Notes: generated by a model not told the origin, from the sequence alone. 64,000 bases of DNA from Narthecium ossifragum (GCA_963920575.1 OY986968.1:1937001-2001000); one strand, 5' to 3'. Shown: positions 1-12,824, counted from the first letter of the stretch. A program made the numbers and translations.

Positions 1-161
1 AGTATAACCCTTCTTGTGCAATGTCTAAGAGCAAATTCTACATTCTATTGCAGCAATACGATTTTTGCATAGCCTAGGAGTATAAAGAAGAAAAAACTAG
101 AACATTCCAAACAGAACCAAGAAAGAAAGATCATCCATAGAAGAAGATAGGAGCAACATAC

Positions 162-3100
162 TTTTTTTGTAAGGCCTCCTTCTCTTCCAACCAACTCTTC
201 ATTTTATCCGCCTCAGCCAGAACCTGAAAGCAACCTTTGATTTAGCTACACTTGCATAACCTACAATCTGCAACCTTTAATGGTAGAATAGTAAAATGCT
301 GATCAAATACCAAACCTCATCTATTCTAGCCTTTGGGAGCCATGGCTTGTTCGTCTCCCAGTTACTTACAATCTGCAAATTTTCATACACATAAATCAAC
401 TACAGCGGTAATATTTAGCATATCTGATTCTACAAGACAGCATCTAACATTTACAGAAAGTCACCTGTGTAGCAAAAACAACCAAGCAATTAATTGCTAC
501 AACTTTGATCTAAGGGATTCCATGTTTGGGGAAAGAGTTACTTCACACTATCCTAAACTAAATGGACTGCATATCCAAATGGATGATTGACATTACAATC
601 CAGCAAAGACAGCTTTGGATTCAGAAGATCAGCAAAAAGTGATAACATATCCAACTGCACATAAAAAATTTACTTTCAGTTTGAAGATTTTAGATGAGAC
701 ATAAAATGTACCAGTAAGTAACAGCTGATCTCAGTCCAAATACATTGCAATAGGAGAACATGGTCAATGATAAATGTATATCCATATGCTGAATCTATCT
801 GAACACAGGTCTAATAGCTTGGGGTAATTAGATTTTTTACTCCTGATACCTCCCCAAGTCTGTTTTTATGTTACTGCTACTACATGATTCCAGGACAAAT
901 CAGTTGAAGATTCCTGCAAACATTCCACTCATCATAGTGCCCCATGGAGGTACAACATCTGCACCAGGCTAGGAGACGCAACAAGCAGATCATATTAAAC
1001 AACTGAAATAATCACTTGACCTTGGAAAGGTATTAAAACATGTGAATCTAACCTTGAATGTCCATATCTATTATCAAAGTGTTATGTCCTATCTGTAGCT
1101 TGGTTACCATCCACAAAATACAAATCCACTAGCACAATTTATCACCAAGGTCATCTAGCTATGATCATGAGTCCTTACTGAAAATATGCTTATTCCAGGT
1201 CAATAAAGCACTATAGTGTATGCAGACTGAAAATATGCTTATTCCAGGTCAATAAAGCACCTTTTGCAGCTCATCAAGATATGTTCGAGAATATTCCAAA
1301 GCAACTGGCCTTGCAATTAACTCACTTAATCTGCAGGAAATAACAAAGAATGGACTCAGCATCACACATAACAGAAGCTTCTTCACATACATTGTATAAA
1401 TTTCCTACAGAAGCCAATTTGTAAATTAACCTGAAGAATATTGGGTCACCAATTGCCTTGAGCAAGTCCAGGCGCTCCTTAAATTCATTTACAGATGCAT
1501 CCTCGCCATCAGTATACAACCATTCTTGCACCTGTCAGAAGCTCAAAAAGTAAGACATGGAAGTAAATTAAACTGTTAACCCGAAAGTATATGGTAGGAA
1601 CTGACCTCACTAAGTTTCTCTGCAAAAGACTGACGTTCCTGTTCAGTTGAAACTCTCCCAATCTCCGCAGAGTCTTCTATCTGTTATCAAAGAGTAACTT
1701 TTAATAATAGGAGAGAAAACCAAACTAGAACATATTGGAAATAATGTGCATGTTGTCCATCTTCTAAGAAGAGGATGGGAAACTAAATATTAAAATAGCA
1801 CTCAGGCCTAAAAACAATGTTATTTAAGATAATTGTGCCTTTGCTGAAAACAGCATTATTTGGACTCTTAGCCTCAATAGTAGATGGACAAAGTAGGTTG
1901 ATAATCATGTCAAAGAGATCAAGATTCATCAACCAGAAAATGGAAAAAGAATAGCAAGGCAGAAATGCAAAGGTTGAAATTTGCATCTACCATGAAGCTT
2001 AATATTCTTAGTAGAAGAAAACTAATTCCAACAAACCTTTTCTCTTGTCAAATAGATATACTCTTCCAGGCTATTCTTGAGTTCTGCAGTTTTCCTTCTT
2101 TCAGCGTCCTTCTTGTCAAGGGCTTCCAATCTAGTTTTAGCTTCAGACAATGAATCTTTCGAAAGAACTTGGACAGGGCCCACAGACTTCTCAACTATCT
2201 AAAGATAATAGATGCATGTCAGATGACATAGCAATTGCCTAAAAATATCATCAGCTTCAAGTAGATTGCACAGAGACAGTTAAATAACTATAGTAAGGAT
2301 GACTCTTTGCACCTTCAATGGAACCTTGAAGGTTCTTTTCTTAAGTATCTTTTCTGTGGAAACTTCAGTTGCCGGCTGAGCTTCGGCACTTGAGGCAGAG
2401 TTGTTAGACTCGCTTTCAGAACTCAAGCTCTCTTTACTGTCCTCTGAACTGGTTGTATTGTTTGCTTCAAGAGTAATGTTAAGACTCTCAGTGGCATTAT
2501 TCTCAACTGTCAAGTTTTTCTTAGGAACTTCAACCCACTCCGTTATCTCAATGACTGCTTCAGCTCGATCAAAAGAAAGAATGCCACTTCTGCTCAGAGA
2601 GAAATGTAGATTTGCTTTTATAGGGGATGAAAGATTGCGAGTTGCATACCTGTCCAGAACATAGAAATGGCATTAGATGTACCAAACTGTGTTATACTAC
2701 TGTATAGTCATTACATACACAATTGAAACGTGTTACAAGTAGACCAATCTTACTTGTCACTGGCTTCGGTCAGGCCGGTCAGCGAGAATTGGGCATACTT
2801 GTTTGATGAGGTCCCTGGGGGTAAAGTATTCACAGCTTCATACATCAACAGAATGTCAAAATCTTTGTTATGCTTTATGGACCTGTACATCTGTGATGCC
2901 AGAAAAATGATACTTGTTAGAAAGACGCTAAGAAAAGCTTAAGATACTACTTAAAGGAGGAAAAAAAAAAAAATTCAAAACTATGCCCATACCTTGCTAG
3001 GGAATTTCTTCATTCTTGGTACAAGTTGCAGATCTATATTCTCATCTATAACGAGATCAGAGCCTTCAAAGTCAATATTGAAACCATAAGTGGAACCATC

Positions 3101-6100
3101 AATCATCCCTAGCTTACGATTCAGCTTGATTCCATCACTTAAATTCGCAGCGTGCAATGATGCACCGAGCGCTATTGCTTCATCAGCATCAAGATGCTTG
3201 TCAAGATCTTTCCTTCCAAGAAATTCCTGGAGCTTAGCCTGCAACATTACAAATAAAGGTAAGAGGCATATGAAACGCTGAGGTGTAGATCATAATGTAA
3301 ATTAGCAGAACAACGTGATATTTTAAATATCTAGCCTAGCATATTAGACCTGAATATAAATAGTGCACAAAGAAAAAATACACAGGTTTCCACAATAGAA
3401 AATTAATGTAAAAGAGTGAAGTCATACATTTAACAACAGATTGCATTGGAACCCATACATGGCACATTTTACTTCCAGTAACTGATTCCAATTATCAAGA
3501 ATGGACAGTTTGTTTATTTTATTTTCAAACCACAGCGCAGACAAGGAAGAACCAAAATTTCACAACTATATTGACACTTAGCCATGGCACTATCTCCTTT
3601 AAGACCATGGATGAACAAGTGGACCAGCAGGTCTTTAAGTGTTGACGATCACGAAGTGCCACATACCTTTAACAAGATTGAGCTGCAGCTGCAGCTGCGT
3701 CATCTTGTACTAAATCATTAATTTTGTTCACATCCTATAGGCAGAAAGTGTGATCAGGATACCACATAACGTCTCAGAGAAGGGCAATGTCTTAGCATGG
3801 TGGCTGTTAGTGAGCAGCTCAAGCTTAGATGGCACGTGGGCTCAGTTCGCCCAGTTTGGAGAAAGCAGACTGAAGTTGAATTTCTAAACTGTCCTTATAA
3901 CAAGTCAAGCTTCAACATTTGTCAACTCAGTTGGAATAGTCTAAAACCATATACACAACATAGTTAAACGTTCTGTTTGTGGATGAATATAAGTGCATGC
4001 ATGCCCAAATACGTATGAATTCCAAGTAATAAGCAGATATCTTTACATTAAAAAGAATAAATAATTGGTGTTTACACCAAATTTGTGGAACTTGTTGATT
4101 GGTACACCACTGTAATAGATTTAAGGTGTAAGCACCATTTGACGTCAGTTATGGTTGATTATATGTTTTTGATGACCTTTTTACCCCCATGAGTCATTGG
4201 TCTCTCTCCCCCTCCTCTCATCCCCGTCCCTTTCCCGCTCCCTCTCACCCGAGGTCCTCTCTCCCTCCCGTCCCCCTCCTCTCCCCCTGCAACTCTGCCG
4301 CGGCGATCAAGAAGTGCGCCGCCTCCGATCCACTAGCCTCACTCTGACGCCGGGTGTGCCGATGAAGCAATTGTTGGAGATGGCTTAGGAGTAGGCGGGG
4401 GAGGTGGGGTTAGGGTCTCGGGAGTGTCGGAAGCCACTATTTCAGACGGGGGAGGAGGGGAGGACGGTGGTGCGGAGGAGGAAGAGGCTTGGGACCTTGC
4501 GAGGGCGATCTCATCCTCGAACATGGCGAGGAGCGTGATGACGGAGCCCTCGGGGACCACGATGGCGGCGAGGTACCCGTCATAGAAAGTCTCGACATCC
4601 ATGTCAGCATCGGATGAGGGGGGGAGGAAGGTGGTGCCGAGTTGGAGAAGCCCCGCCATGGATCATGGGTGGCACGGATTCGAAGAGAGAGAGAGAGATG
4701 GATGTTCTGGGAGGGTGACGGCGGCGAATCCGAGAGGATTGAGGAGCTCAGGCGGATCTTGGCATTGAGGGAGGCCATGGACACTGCGAACAGTGTCGGG
4801 GCGTCGTCGGCGGTCGTCGGAAGAGGAGACGACAAGGAGTACGGGAACCAGAGGGGGGCGGAGGACCTCAGAGAAGATGGAGATCCGCCTGACGGTCGTC
4901 GAAAGAGGAGACGTCGGGCGTCGTCGTCGGCTCACACACTCCCTCCCTCCCTCTCTCTCTATATACATATCTCTCTCTATCCTCCCCTCTTACTTCTTGC
5001 AGCCACCAACCCATAATTCCAGCAATCACCACCGCAGTGGAGAAAAGAAAAAAGAAAAAAGAAAAAAAGAGAAAAATGAAAAATGAAAAAGAGAAAAATG
5101 AAAAAGAGAAAAGTAAAAGCAGAAAAGTGAAAAGAGAAAAATGAAGTTGGGAGGTTATCATCGGTTAAGACCAGTATGGGAGGGATAGTAGGGACATCAG
5201 AGAATGATTCTGGTGGCTGATCGACGAGAATGGCGACGAAGTTGGGGGATCGAAAGAGAAAAATGAAAAAGAGAAAAGTGAAGTTGGGAGCTCGTTGTTG
5301 GTTAAGATAAGTATAGGAGGGATAGCAGGGACATCAGAGAATGATTCTGGTGGCTGATCGACAAGAATGACGACGGAGACGGGGGATTGAAAGAGAGAAG
5401 AGAGAAGAGAAAATTGAAAAAGAAAAAAGTGAAAAGAGAAAAGAGAAAAATAAAGTTGGAAGCTCGTCGTCGGTTAAGACTAGTATAGGAGGGATAGTAG
5501 GGACATCAGGGAATGATTCTGATGGTTGATCGACAAGAATGGTGGCGGAGTTGGGGGATCGAAAGACAAAAGAGAAAAGAGAAAATTGAAAAAGAGAAAA
5601 GTGAAGTTGGGAGCTCGTTGTCGGTTAAGACAAGTATAGGAGGGATAGTAAGGACATTAGGGAATGATTCTGGTGGCTGATCGACGAGAATGGTGGCGGA
5701 GGCGGGGGATCGAAAGAGAAAAGAGAAAACAAAAAAAGAAAGAAAAGTAGCAGCGAATCTGAGGTCGCCAGATGTTAAAATTGGCATAAGAGGGATCCTA
5801 GGGATTTGAGGAATTGTTCCCCGGTAGCAAAATTGGTGCTATATTCTGTTTTCATTTCTCTCTTGAATTTTCTCTTTAATTTTCAATTTTTAATTAAAAA
5901 TAAGATGATTTTCTTTTTTTAATTTTTTCTTTGGATGATTTCCTTTTTAAAATTAAAAATAAGATGATTTTCTCTCTTGAATGTTCTCTTTTTAATTTCC
6001 CCTCTTTAATATTTCTATGCCGATCTAACTCAATTTAGGTCATAATAGGGCTCGGTTCGAACTGGCTCGAATCTGGCTCAAATATGGGCTGCTGGCTTGA

Positions 6101-9100
6101 TCTGGACATTAATCTGCTGGGATGAGGCATGAATCAATATGGACCGAACCAGATCATATCAAAGAGGAATTTGATCAATTCCAATGGTTGAGGCTGGATC
6201 TGATTGGATCTAATTGAGGCCGGACCAGATCAGATCAGATCAAATCGGATCCGGAGCACCTGAATTGGTTGAACCAGCTCAATCGTGCGCTGCTCGTCGG
6301 GGATGATGGCGGCTGCGAGCAAGGGAGGGTGGTAGCCGGTAGATATCGCCTAGGAACAGTCGGGGAAGGGTCGCCAGTCGACGAGGTGATCGGATATGGT
6401 GCCAGATGGAACCGGGAAGGCCGGAGGCGGCGTAGTTGAGAGGCGGCGCTGGAGCTCGTGGAGGAGACGAACCGCGAGGTAGGAGAGGACGGCGGTGTTT
6501 GGTCTCCGGATCTGGCCGGAGAATGGACGGAGGGTCGCGGCGGTGAGGGGTCCTTGGATCTGATGGTGGATGGTGCTGGAGACGTTGGGTGTTGTGGTGC
6601 TGAGCAGGGGGCGGCGCCAGTTCCTACGAGGGTTGGAGCTCGGGGAGGATCCCGACGAGGCCACGGTGGTTGTGGGGTCTAAAGGAGGAAGGAGGAGAGG
6701 AGAGGGGGACGACGCCGGTTCCGACGAGGCCGCGGTGGTTGCCAGGTCTAGAGGAGGGAGGAGGAGAGGGGGGTCACTGGATCTGAGTTTCTCCGGAAAT
6801 TTTCAATTTTTGAATGCGATCGTGGACAAAGCGTGTTCTTTAGATGGCGGTTGTTAAGGGGGTTTATGTCTTCTGTACTCTAAAATGGTGTTAAGGCTTT
6901 AGATTTTATGATTATGGTGTTTTTAACGGGATAAGTTTATAAAATGGTGTTGGCGCCCCTTCCTCCTAAAAAGAAATGTCAAAGGATCATAAGCGGTAGT
7001 AGTGAGACCAACCTCATGAGTTATTAGAAAACAGCTCAGGATGGAACCATATCAGTTCAGTCAACCAAGTTTGACCATATGATTTGGGGTTGTAAATCTA
7101 TCAAGCAAATCTCCAGCTCAACTTGATTAAACCAAAGTGAACCACGCCAAGCTCAGTCCAATATTGACTATTTACAGCCTAACATTTTAGCTTTTCTTTT
7201 TCTTGTAATCCGTGCCTTGAAGACACATATAACTCCTTGTATGGTTGTCATCTTCCATCTCTTTTGACATTTCTAAGAGTCTAGCAGAGCTCAAAAGGCT
7301 GCACTTGGTGACATACTTTGAACCAGCAACCAAGTGGTTAGCCACCTACTCACCAATTAGCCATTCATGTTAAGTCATCTCTCACTCACCAAATCTCTAA
7401 CTACTTGAGATGTTTCATGAACTAAAGTCAAAAAAAAAAAAGAAAGTAGGAGGCTATTAAAAGCCTGCCTTGTTTCATCTTCTAGATATTTGGAATCAAA
7501 ATTGAGCTCAAGCTGCACATATTTCATGTATTCAACATTGAACTAGATTTTGAGATTAGCTTCAGCATCTTCAGAGGAAAAGTTCACAGGAATGACTAGA
7601 GTTGCATTTTTGTACCTACTTATCATGAGGTCCGGCCAATTAAACAAAAGAAAAGGGAAACATCTAGCAATGAATTCCAGATTCACAGCACATTATGTTT
7701 GATTAAGCAGTTATGCAGGTAAATCACATAATTCAAAACGACATGAAATTAAAGTATAAATAATAGCTGAAAAAACCTGTAACTTTGGCACACGGGTTGT
7801 CCCTCCTAGGAGTTCAACAGCATAAATTTCATCAACAGTCAAACCGGACTGTTTGATTACTTCTTTCAACGGGGCAAGAGCTTCTTCCCAAATGTCGCCA
7901 CAAAGCTCTTCAAATTTCTCCCGAGTTATTGTGCTTCTGGAGGACACAGATAAAGAATATCTATCAGAAAGAGATCCATAAAATGAAAAACACAAACACC
8001 GCAAATAATTCAATTATCTGCAGGTACATGCAATCCCAAAAACAAACAAACATATTGACCTAGGTACATACCTACATACCTACATATGAAGTAGCCTGTT
8101 CAATGTTCGTTAAATCTTGGTTGAAAGATCTAGTAAGTTCTTAGCCATGAATTTCGCTTGATATATAATTGCAAACTAACACTTTAGTACTGCTTCCAAA
8201 ACCCGCCTGCTTTATAAATTTCCAACCACACATCAAGTAACACATCTTGAGGTCAAATGCAGATTTAAAATGTGTTACAATTTTTAATCAAGTTTGACAT
8301 AAAGCGTAGCCTCTCTCTCACTCCACAATTATATAGATGCATATGTAGATATGTCATATGTGTATAGCAATGTATGTTCTTTTATGGCTTTGGCAGTATA
8401 TGTGTGTACGTGTACATATATGAATGTACACATGTATGTATACATATATGTGAGTGTACATATACATGCAAATGAGTGTAAATATAACAAGAGTACAGGA
8501 AGAATTGGAGGAATAAAACCAGGGATGCACTCCCTACCGGTAATCAATGTCTTCATACAAAGATTCAACTGATATTGGAGCTGCAGTGTTCGCACTCAAA
8601 ATTTCTTTGGTCCGTTTCACCTGCTTCTTCAATTTAGCCATTGATTTTGGGGACTTCCTCACATCAACCCCATTTCCTAATTGCTTGTTAAATTCATCAG
8701 CAAAATACTCCACCAGACGCATTTCCATATTTTGACCTCCAAGCTCAGAGTTCCATTTGACATCTTTAACCTGCAGTACAAAATCATTAGCTTAACAACC
8801 CTACAGATTTGAAGTCAAGAAAAATAAAAAAACAAGTCATAAAAGTACACAGGAGAAAATAGGCAAATGTCAAGAGCATGCCAACTATTTCAGACATTAG
8901 ATATATATGTAGCGAAAGAGAAATTACAAATATCCCCTGCATGTACATCACTAAATGATAATGACTGCCACAGCATGCTTTGAGTTTGGCTAGTAGTTAA
9001 GATTCCAAATCAGAAACTTCACTAATATGTATTATCCAATTAGGTGTAGCATAAACTACAAAAAGCAAAAACTTGCATCTAGATGGACAAAAAGATTGAA

Positions 9101-10207
9101 AACATTGTAGGCATTGTGACAATACAAACCGATAGCAATGTGACATTAAGGAGAAACGATCCCATCATATCCTTAGGTTTTTTCTAACTTAATTTGAGTC
9201 AGATAAGACAGGCATTATTGGCCCTTGGCCCTATTCTTGACCTTCTAATAAATGCCATTTTTGAATTATATCTGACATTGCATAGAAGCTATTATTTAAT
9301 GGTTGTTGCCTTGTATTTCCCTCTGAAACAATAGGCGAAAAAAGGTCAATAACAAAAAAAGTTACACCGAGTAACAAGAGCAAAAGGCAAGCAAAGAAAT
9401 TGGAAATATTTATGCTTTTAAATTGTCATCAATGGAATTTACCTGGAACTGATTAACTGAGACCGTCTTGCCAAACTCCTTAGTGTTATAAGCCGAGAAG
9501 TAGACCAGAGCAGCATAGGTACCGCTCGCGCCCATATCGTAAAAAACCACATGACGAGACTCATTGGAGAAGTCCTTGTCGATTCCATATTGCAAAGCTG
9601 CCCCCGCATGCTCGTTGATCAAAGCCAGCACATTGATACCTGCTAGCTGCGCCGCCAGTAGGACTCCCTTCCTCTCCGCCTGCCCAAAGTAGGGCGGCAC
9701 AGCAATAGCCGCGTCCTTCACCGGCACCCTTGCGTGCAACTCCGCCAATCCCGTACCATATTTGAAGATCATGGCAAGCAACTCCTCTGCCGAATACACC
9801 GTGCCGTCATCCGTCCGAATCCCCACCGCACCCCTGGAATCCTCCACAAGGTCGAAGGGGAGATACAAAGACTCGATCTTGGACTTCACATACTCGTAAG
9901 GTTTGCCGATCATGTCGCGGACGTGGGAAAAGACCTTATCAGGGTATCTTGCGGTGATGCCGGCGGCCTCCTCGCCGACGAGACGGTTGCCGGCCTGGAA
10001 TCCGACAAGGGCAGGGGACTTGCGCTTGGACATCTCATTGATAGCGATCGAGATCGGGCTCTGCCCGGGCTTCAGGTTCACCACCGCCACCTTCATCCAC
10101 TCCGACCCGAGATCTATGCTCGAGACCGCCGCTTGCGATCCAATTGCGAGCAAAGAGACCAATCCTGTAAGAACTATCAGGGAACGGATCAACATCCTAA
10201 AACCCAT
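162..10207 (-). CDS. HSP70-17: HSP70-17: ER-lumenal Grp170/Lhs1-type heat shock 70 kDa protein (3' end off the window)
   Basis: This is an ER-lumenal large HSP70 of the HYOU1/Grp170/Lhs1 family, which works as a holdase and nucleotide-exchange factor for BiP. Exons on the minus strand, high to low: 9443-10207, 8538-8770, 7777-7936, 2993-3238, 2754-2890, 2313-2649, 2037-2198, 1606-1680, 1431-1531, 1261-1330, 316-372, 162-223. Phases match at every junction. About 801 residues are visible, and I expect about 90 more beyond base 1. The start gives a hydrophobic signal peptide (residues 1 to ~27) followed by the first ATPase motif, IDLGSEWMKVAVV. The second phosphate motif reads YDMGASGT, the adenosine motif ELLGGTTRVPKLQ, and connect-2 DEAIALGASLHAA. 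The 2313-2649 exon encodes the acidic Asn/Ser-rich loop typical of the family, with several N-glycosylation sequons. The terminal helical domain includes NWETNKPWLPK. The C-terminal ER-retention signal is not in view. The 4.5-kb intron 3239-7776 holds a transposon. Confidence 0.95.
3239..4057. other. Intron sequence of HSP70-17 proximal to the Mutator-like element
   Basis: This is AT-rich intron DNA with no coding signal I can support. It ends in the 9-bp direct repeat taaaaagaa (4049-4057), one side of the target-site duplication of the element that follows. Confidence 0.6.
4486..4611 (-). pseudogene. Captured fragment of plastid pyruvate dehydrogenase E2 (lipoyl domain)
   Basis: An open frame on the minus strand (4339-4659) contains ADMDVETFYDGYLAAIVVPEG followed by LLA, then EDEIALARSQA and a Ser/Pro/Ala-rich linker. 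This is the second half of the biotinyl/lipoyl domain and the start of the flexible linker of the plastid dihydrolipoyl acetyltransferase (LTA2-type E2), recognised from family knowledge. The conserved SDK-A-D-M-D lipoylation site here reads SSD-A-D-M-D, so the acceptor lysine is gone. About six residues are also missing after VPEG. The fragment sits inside a Mutator-like element and has neither the E2 catalytic domain nor a transit peptide. It is a captured exon piece, not a working gene. Confidence 0.7.
5040..5810. repeat. Purine-rich degenerate tandem repeat (~150-bp units) in the Mutator-like element
   Basis: Four to five related units begin near 5143, 5282, 5453, 5603 and 5757. Each carries a core like ggttaagac(c/a)agtat(g/a)ggagggatag, then gattctggtggctgatcgac, and they are separated by gaaaaagagaaaa-type tracts. 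Unit spacing is about 140-170 bp. The short open frames across this block are translations of the repeat, not genes. Confidence 0.8.
8338..8490. repeat. Alternating purine-pyrimidine tract (TG/TA/AC microsatellite-like) in HSP70-17 intron
   Basis: The stretch is almost entirely imperfect repeats of tatgtg, tacatata and gtacat, giving partly palindromic overlapping ORFs on both strands. It lies just downstream (in transcription sense) of the 8538-8770 exon and has no coding value. Confidence 0.7.
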
Positions 10208-10620
10208 TCTTGGACGGATATCCGGAACGCTAGATTCAAGATGTAAGGGGGTTTATCGGGGAGCTGAAGCGATCTAGGAGGTCGGAGAAGGAGGGAGGGC
10301 AATGGATTCCGCCATTGGCGCTCTAATCAGAGCTCTAGTGGAGTGGATAACTAGGGTAAGGTTTTGGAATGGTCTCCGGTGCAGCAGCGAATTAAGATCG
10401 GAGAGAGCCCGTAATCGAGAAGAGTACCGTTAGCAACTCCTTTTCTAGTTTCTTCCCAGTTTCTGAGGAAATATAAAGGATGACGTGGCAATGTGTCATG
10501 TATCCAATCGAGAAAAGACACTTGTGACAAAGGACACGTGGAGGAACTGGCTGGGTCTGGTGTGCTGGAGAAAGCGCGATGCGCCAAAGTGCGTGGATGA
10601 TGAGAGGGACGATGGACGAC
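10208..10620 (-). promoter_or_regulatory. Promoter/5' flank of HSP70-17 with a UPRE-like element
   Basis: Upstream of the ATG at 10205-10207 lie a TGACGTGG element (10481-10488), identical to the unfolded-protein-response element core bound by XBP1/bZIP60-type factors, and an ACACGTGG G-box near 10534-10541. A CCAAT lies at 10504-10508. A TATA-like tttatattt on the minus strand sits near 10470-10480. The UPRE match fits the known ER-stress induction of this chaperone family. Function is inferred from the motif only. Confidence 0.55.
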
Positions 10621-11175
10621 CAGGATGATGTATCGAGTGCCTCGAGATTGTTTTTCTAAAAATGGGCCTTTTTAAATTAAAGCCTAGGCGATATCCTCAA
10701 AGCGCAAGAGTTATATTGGGCCGGGGCTAAATCAGGCCGAGTAGGGAGCCCCACACACTATATTGGACTGGGCATAGGTTCGGTTCAAATTTATGGCTCT
10801 GTTAACTATGCTGGCGTCGTTGTAGGTATATCCATGAACAAACACACACGGGCTGGGCCTATTTCAATTGCCCATCATGTGTATGCAGCGAAGCACTGGA
10901 TTGCCGTGCTGCCCGTGCGGCCCGTGCGGCCCATGCCGACCTCACTCAGGGTTAAAGGGTCTTAAGGAAAAGAAAATAATAGACGCGGCAAAGATCTGAT
11001 TGATTTTTCCTTTTATAGAAAAACAAAGGTGTAAACATTGCTATTTCTTTACTAAAGGGTGATCCATCATCCAAGTGACAATGATCAAAGCTATGAGCCT
11101 ATATGAGTGGTATCAGAAACCCTCCCAAGAATATAATCCAAATTATGAAGTGAACTTAAGATACATAAACTTTAG
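10621..11175. other. Intergenic, no gene seen
   Basis: Between the HSP70-17 promoter and the MITE, I see only short direct repeats such as the doubled gcccgtgcgg near 10911-10930. No open frame here resembles a known protein. Confidence 0.5.
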
Positions 11176-11724
11176 GCTCTGTTTGGTATGGGTAAACACC
11201 CCCCTTATCCCTACAGTTATTCCTAAACACTAAAAATAATCATTACTACTTTATCCTTATTCCACCTATCACCAGCACTCTATTTTTTCTTATCCTCATT
11301 CCTTAACCCCCCTAAACCCAGAATAAGCACGTTTGGTGAGGGGTTAGCTTATTCCGGATTAATGGGGGTTAAGGGATTTTAGGGTTAGCTTATTCTGGGT
11401 TAATAGGGATTAACGAATGGGGATATGAAAAAGTAGAGCGGTGATGGTAGGTGAAATGGGAATAAAGTAGTAATGATTACTTTTGGTGTTTGGGGATAAG
11501 TGTGGGGATAAGAGGGTTATTCCCTCTTAACCCCATACCAAACATGTTGGGGTTAGCTTATTCTGGGTTAAGGGGGTTAAGAAATGGGAATAGAAAAAAA
11601 TAGAGTGGTATGTGATAGATGGAATGGGGATAGAATAGTAATGATTATTTTTAGTGTTTGGGATAAGTGTGGGGTTAAGAGGGGTTAAGTAGGGATAACC
11701 CCTTCACCCCGTACCAAACAGAGC
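11176..11724. mobile_element. MITE with GCTCTGTTTGGTA terminal inverted repeats
   Basis: Terminal inverted repeats GCTCTGTTTGGTA (11176-11188) and its exact complement (11712-11724) bound a 549-bp element with no coding capacity. The interior is built from repeats of ggttagcttattc(c/t)gg, gggttaagggg and aatgattac. A second internal arm, taccaaacatgttgg, near 11537 suggests a nested or partly duplicated copy. The TTTGGT ends resemble hAT- or PIF-type miniature elements. I could not define the target duplication. Confidence 0.75.
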
Positions 11725-11939
11725 AATATATATCCATGGGCGGATCACTTTTGAGACTTTACAAAGAACATAAAAGCTAGTCAACACACACTTGGCACAC
11801 TCAGAAGTAAAGTAGCAAACAGTAAGGCATCGAATCCAGGGTGCAACTAATCCTGGCCAAACTTTTCATCATTCCTCCCACTCATGATCATGAGATTAAT
11901 AACAACAAGGAGTATGAATCATCCAACTATACCTAATCT

Positions 11940-12235
11940 TCACGGTGGGTGGTTGAGATATCGATGGAGGTAGATTATGACCATCGGAGGTTGAGCACTG
12001 CGATTCGTATGGTATGGTCTAAGGTTTTGAGTGTATGCACTGAGTTGTTCTTGTATGTTCCTCGAGTTTATAATGTGAAAGCCGATGTTGTGACTCGATT
12101 ATACAGGGAGTCTAACTCTGGTTTGGATTAGTCCGAGAGAGAGAGGCCACGATCCTCCGATTTGAAATTTGATGTAAGTGGAATTTTTCTACTAATATAG
12201 TCAATCCGATCAACTCATAAAATAAAAAAAAAACT
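11940..12235 (+). pseudogene. 3' tail of a LINE (RNase H C-terminus) with poly(A)
   Basis: A 60-codon open frame (11949-12131) contains LFLYVPRVYNVKADVVTRLYR, which matches the end of the RNase H domain found at the 3' end of plant L1-type LINEs (pattern: V-PR--N--AD---R). It stops at 12129-12131. An A-rich tract follows at about 12220-12235. The 5' part of the element is missing, as usual for truncated insertions. Confidence 0.55.
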
Positions 12236-12824
12236 ATACAACAATCTAATCTAATGCATCACAGTTGTACAAACTTTGGACCTAGTTACGAATGAAAGAT
12301 TCATTATAGGGTTCGTGCTGTACGTTGTACATAAGCTTCTATACATATATTTATTTTTATTCTCCACTGAGATAGATGCATTGTCTACATCAATCCTTTT
12401 AGAATAATTATTATCAACTCTAATCTCATAACCAAAAAACTTAGTTGAGTGGTTAGAGTAAAGATTGCTCTTTTTAGATGGAGTGATTAAAAAATACAAA
12501 TAACAGCTTGCAATCAACTTAATTATTACAAATAAATCACACAGAAAATGATGCATATCATAGGTAATCTAAGAAGCTCTTTAATTAAAGACCAAGGGTC
12601 CTGACTACATCATCTAAGCATTTATTCTAAGGTAGTTCCCATGCAGCCCAACATAGAAGCAAAAGCAAACCCAAAACATACGAAACCCCATATATAGATA
12701 TAGATATGTAAGCTCCTCTCTCCGAAGTGAAGACAGTACGTAGGCCAGAAGAGCTTGCATGCATGCATGCATGCACGCACGAACGGAGGAGCTACGTGCG
12801 TGCATGGCCGATCTTATGATGAGC
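12236..12824. other. 3' flank of MFT; no additional gene seen
   Basis: AT-rich sequence with a (GCAT)n/GCAC tract at about 12756-12780 just past the MFT stop codon. This region presumably includes the MFT 3' UTR. No other support for a gene. Confidence 0.5.

Larger units (their letters stand above)
4058..6966. mobile_element. Mutator-like (Pack-MULE-type) non-autonomous element inside an HSP70-17 intron
   Basis: The 2.9-kb block is far richer in GC than the intron around it. It is flanked by perfect 9-bp direct repeats taaaaagaa at 4049-4057 and 6967-6975, the duplication size typical of Mutator-like elements. The ends are degenerate inverted repeats over roughly 100 bp: the left reads ggtgtttacacca near 4067, and the right end, reverse-complemented, reads ggcgccaacacca. 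No transposase was recognised, so it would need to be mobilised in trans. The interior holds a captured host-gene fragment at 4486-4611, a purine-rich tandem repeat at about 5140-5790 and a second GC-rich segment at about 6300-6790 that I could not identify. The termini are too diverged for certainty about the exact ends. Confidence 0.7.

Noticed and set aside
4642..5161. Several 97-132-codon ORFs on both strands in the GC-rich MULE interior
   Set aside because: Composition-driven frames in repeats and in alternative frames of the captured E2 fragment; only the 4486-4611 segment has recognisable similarity.
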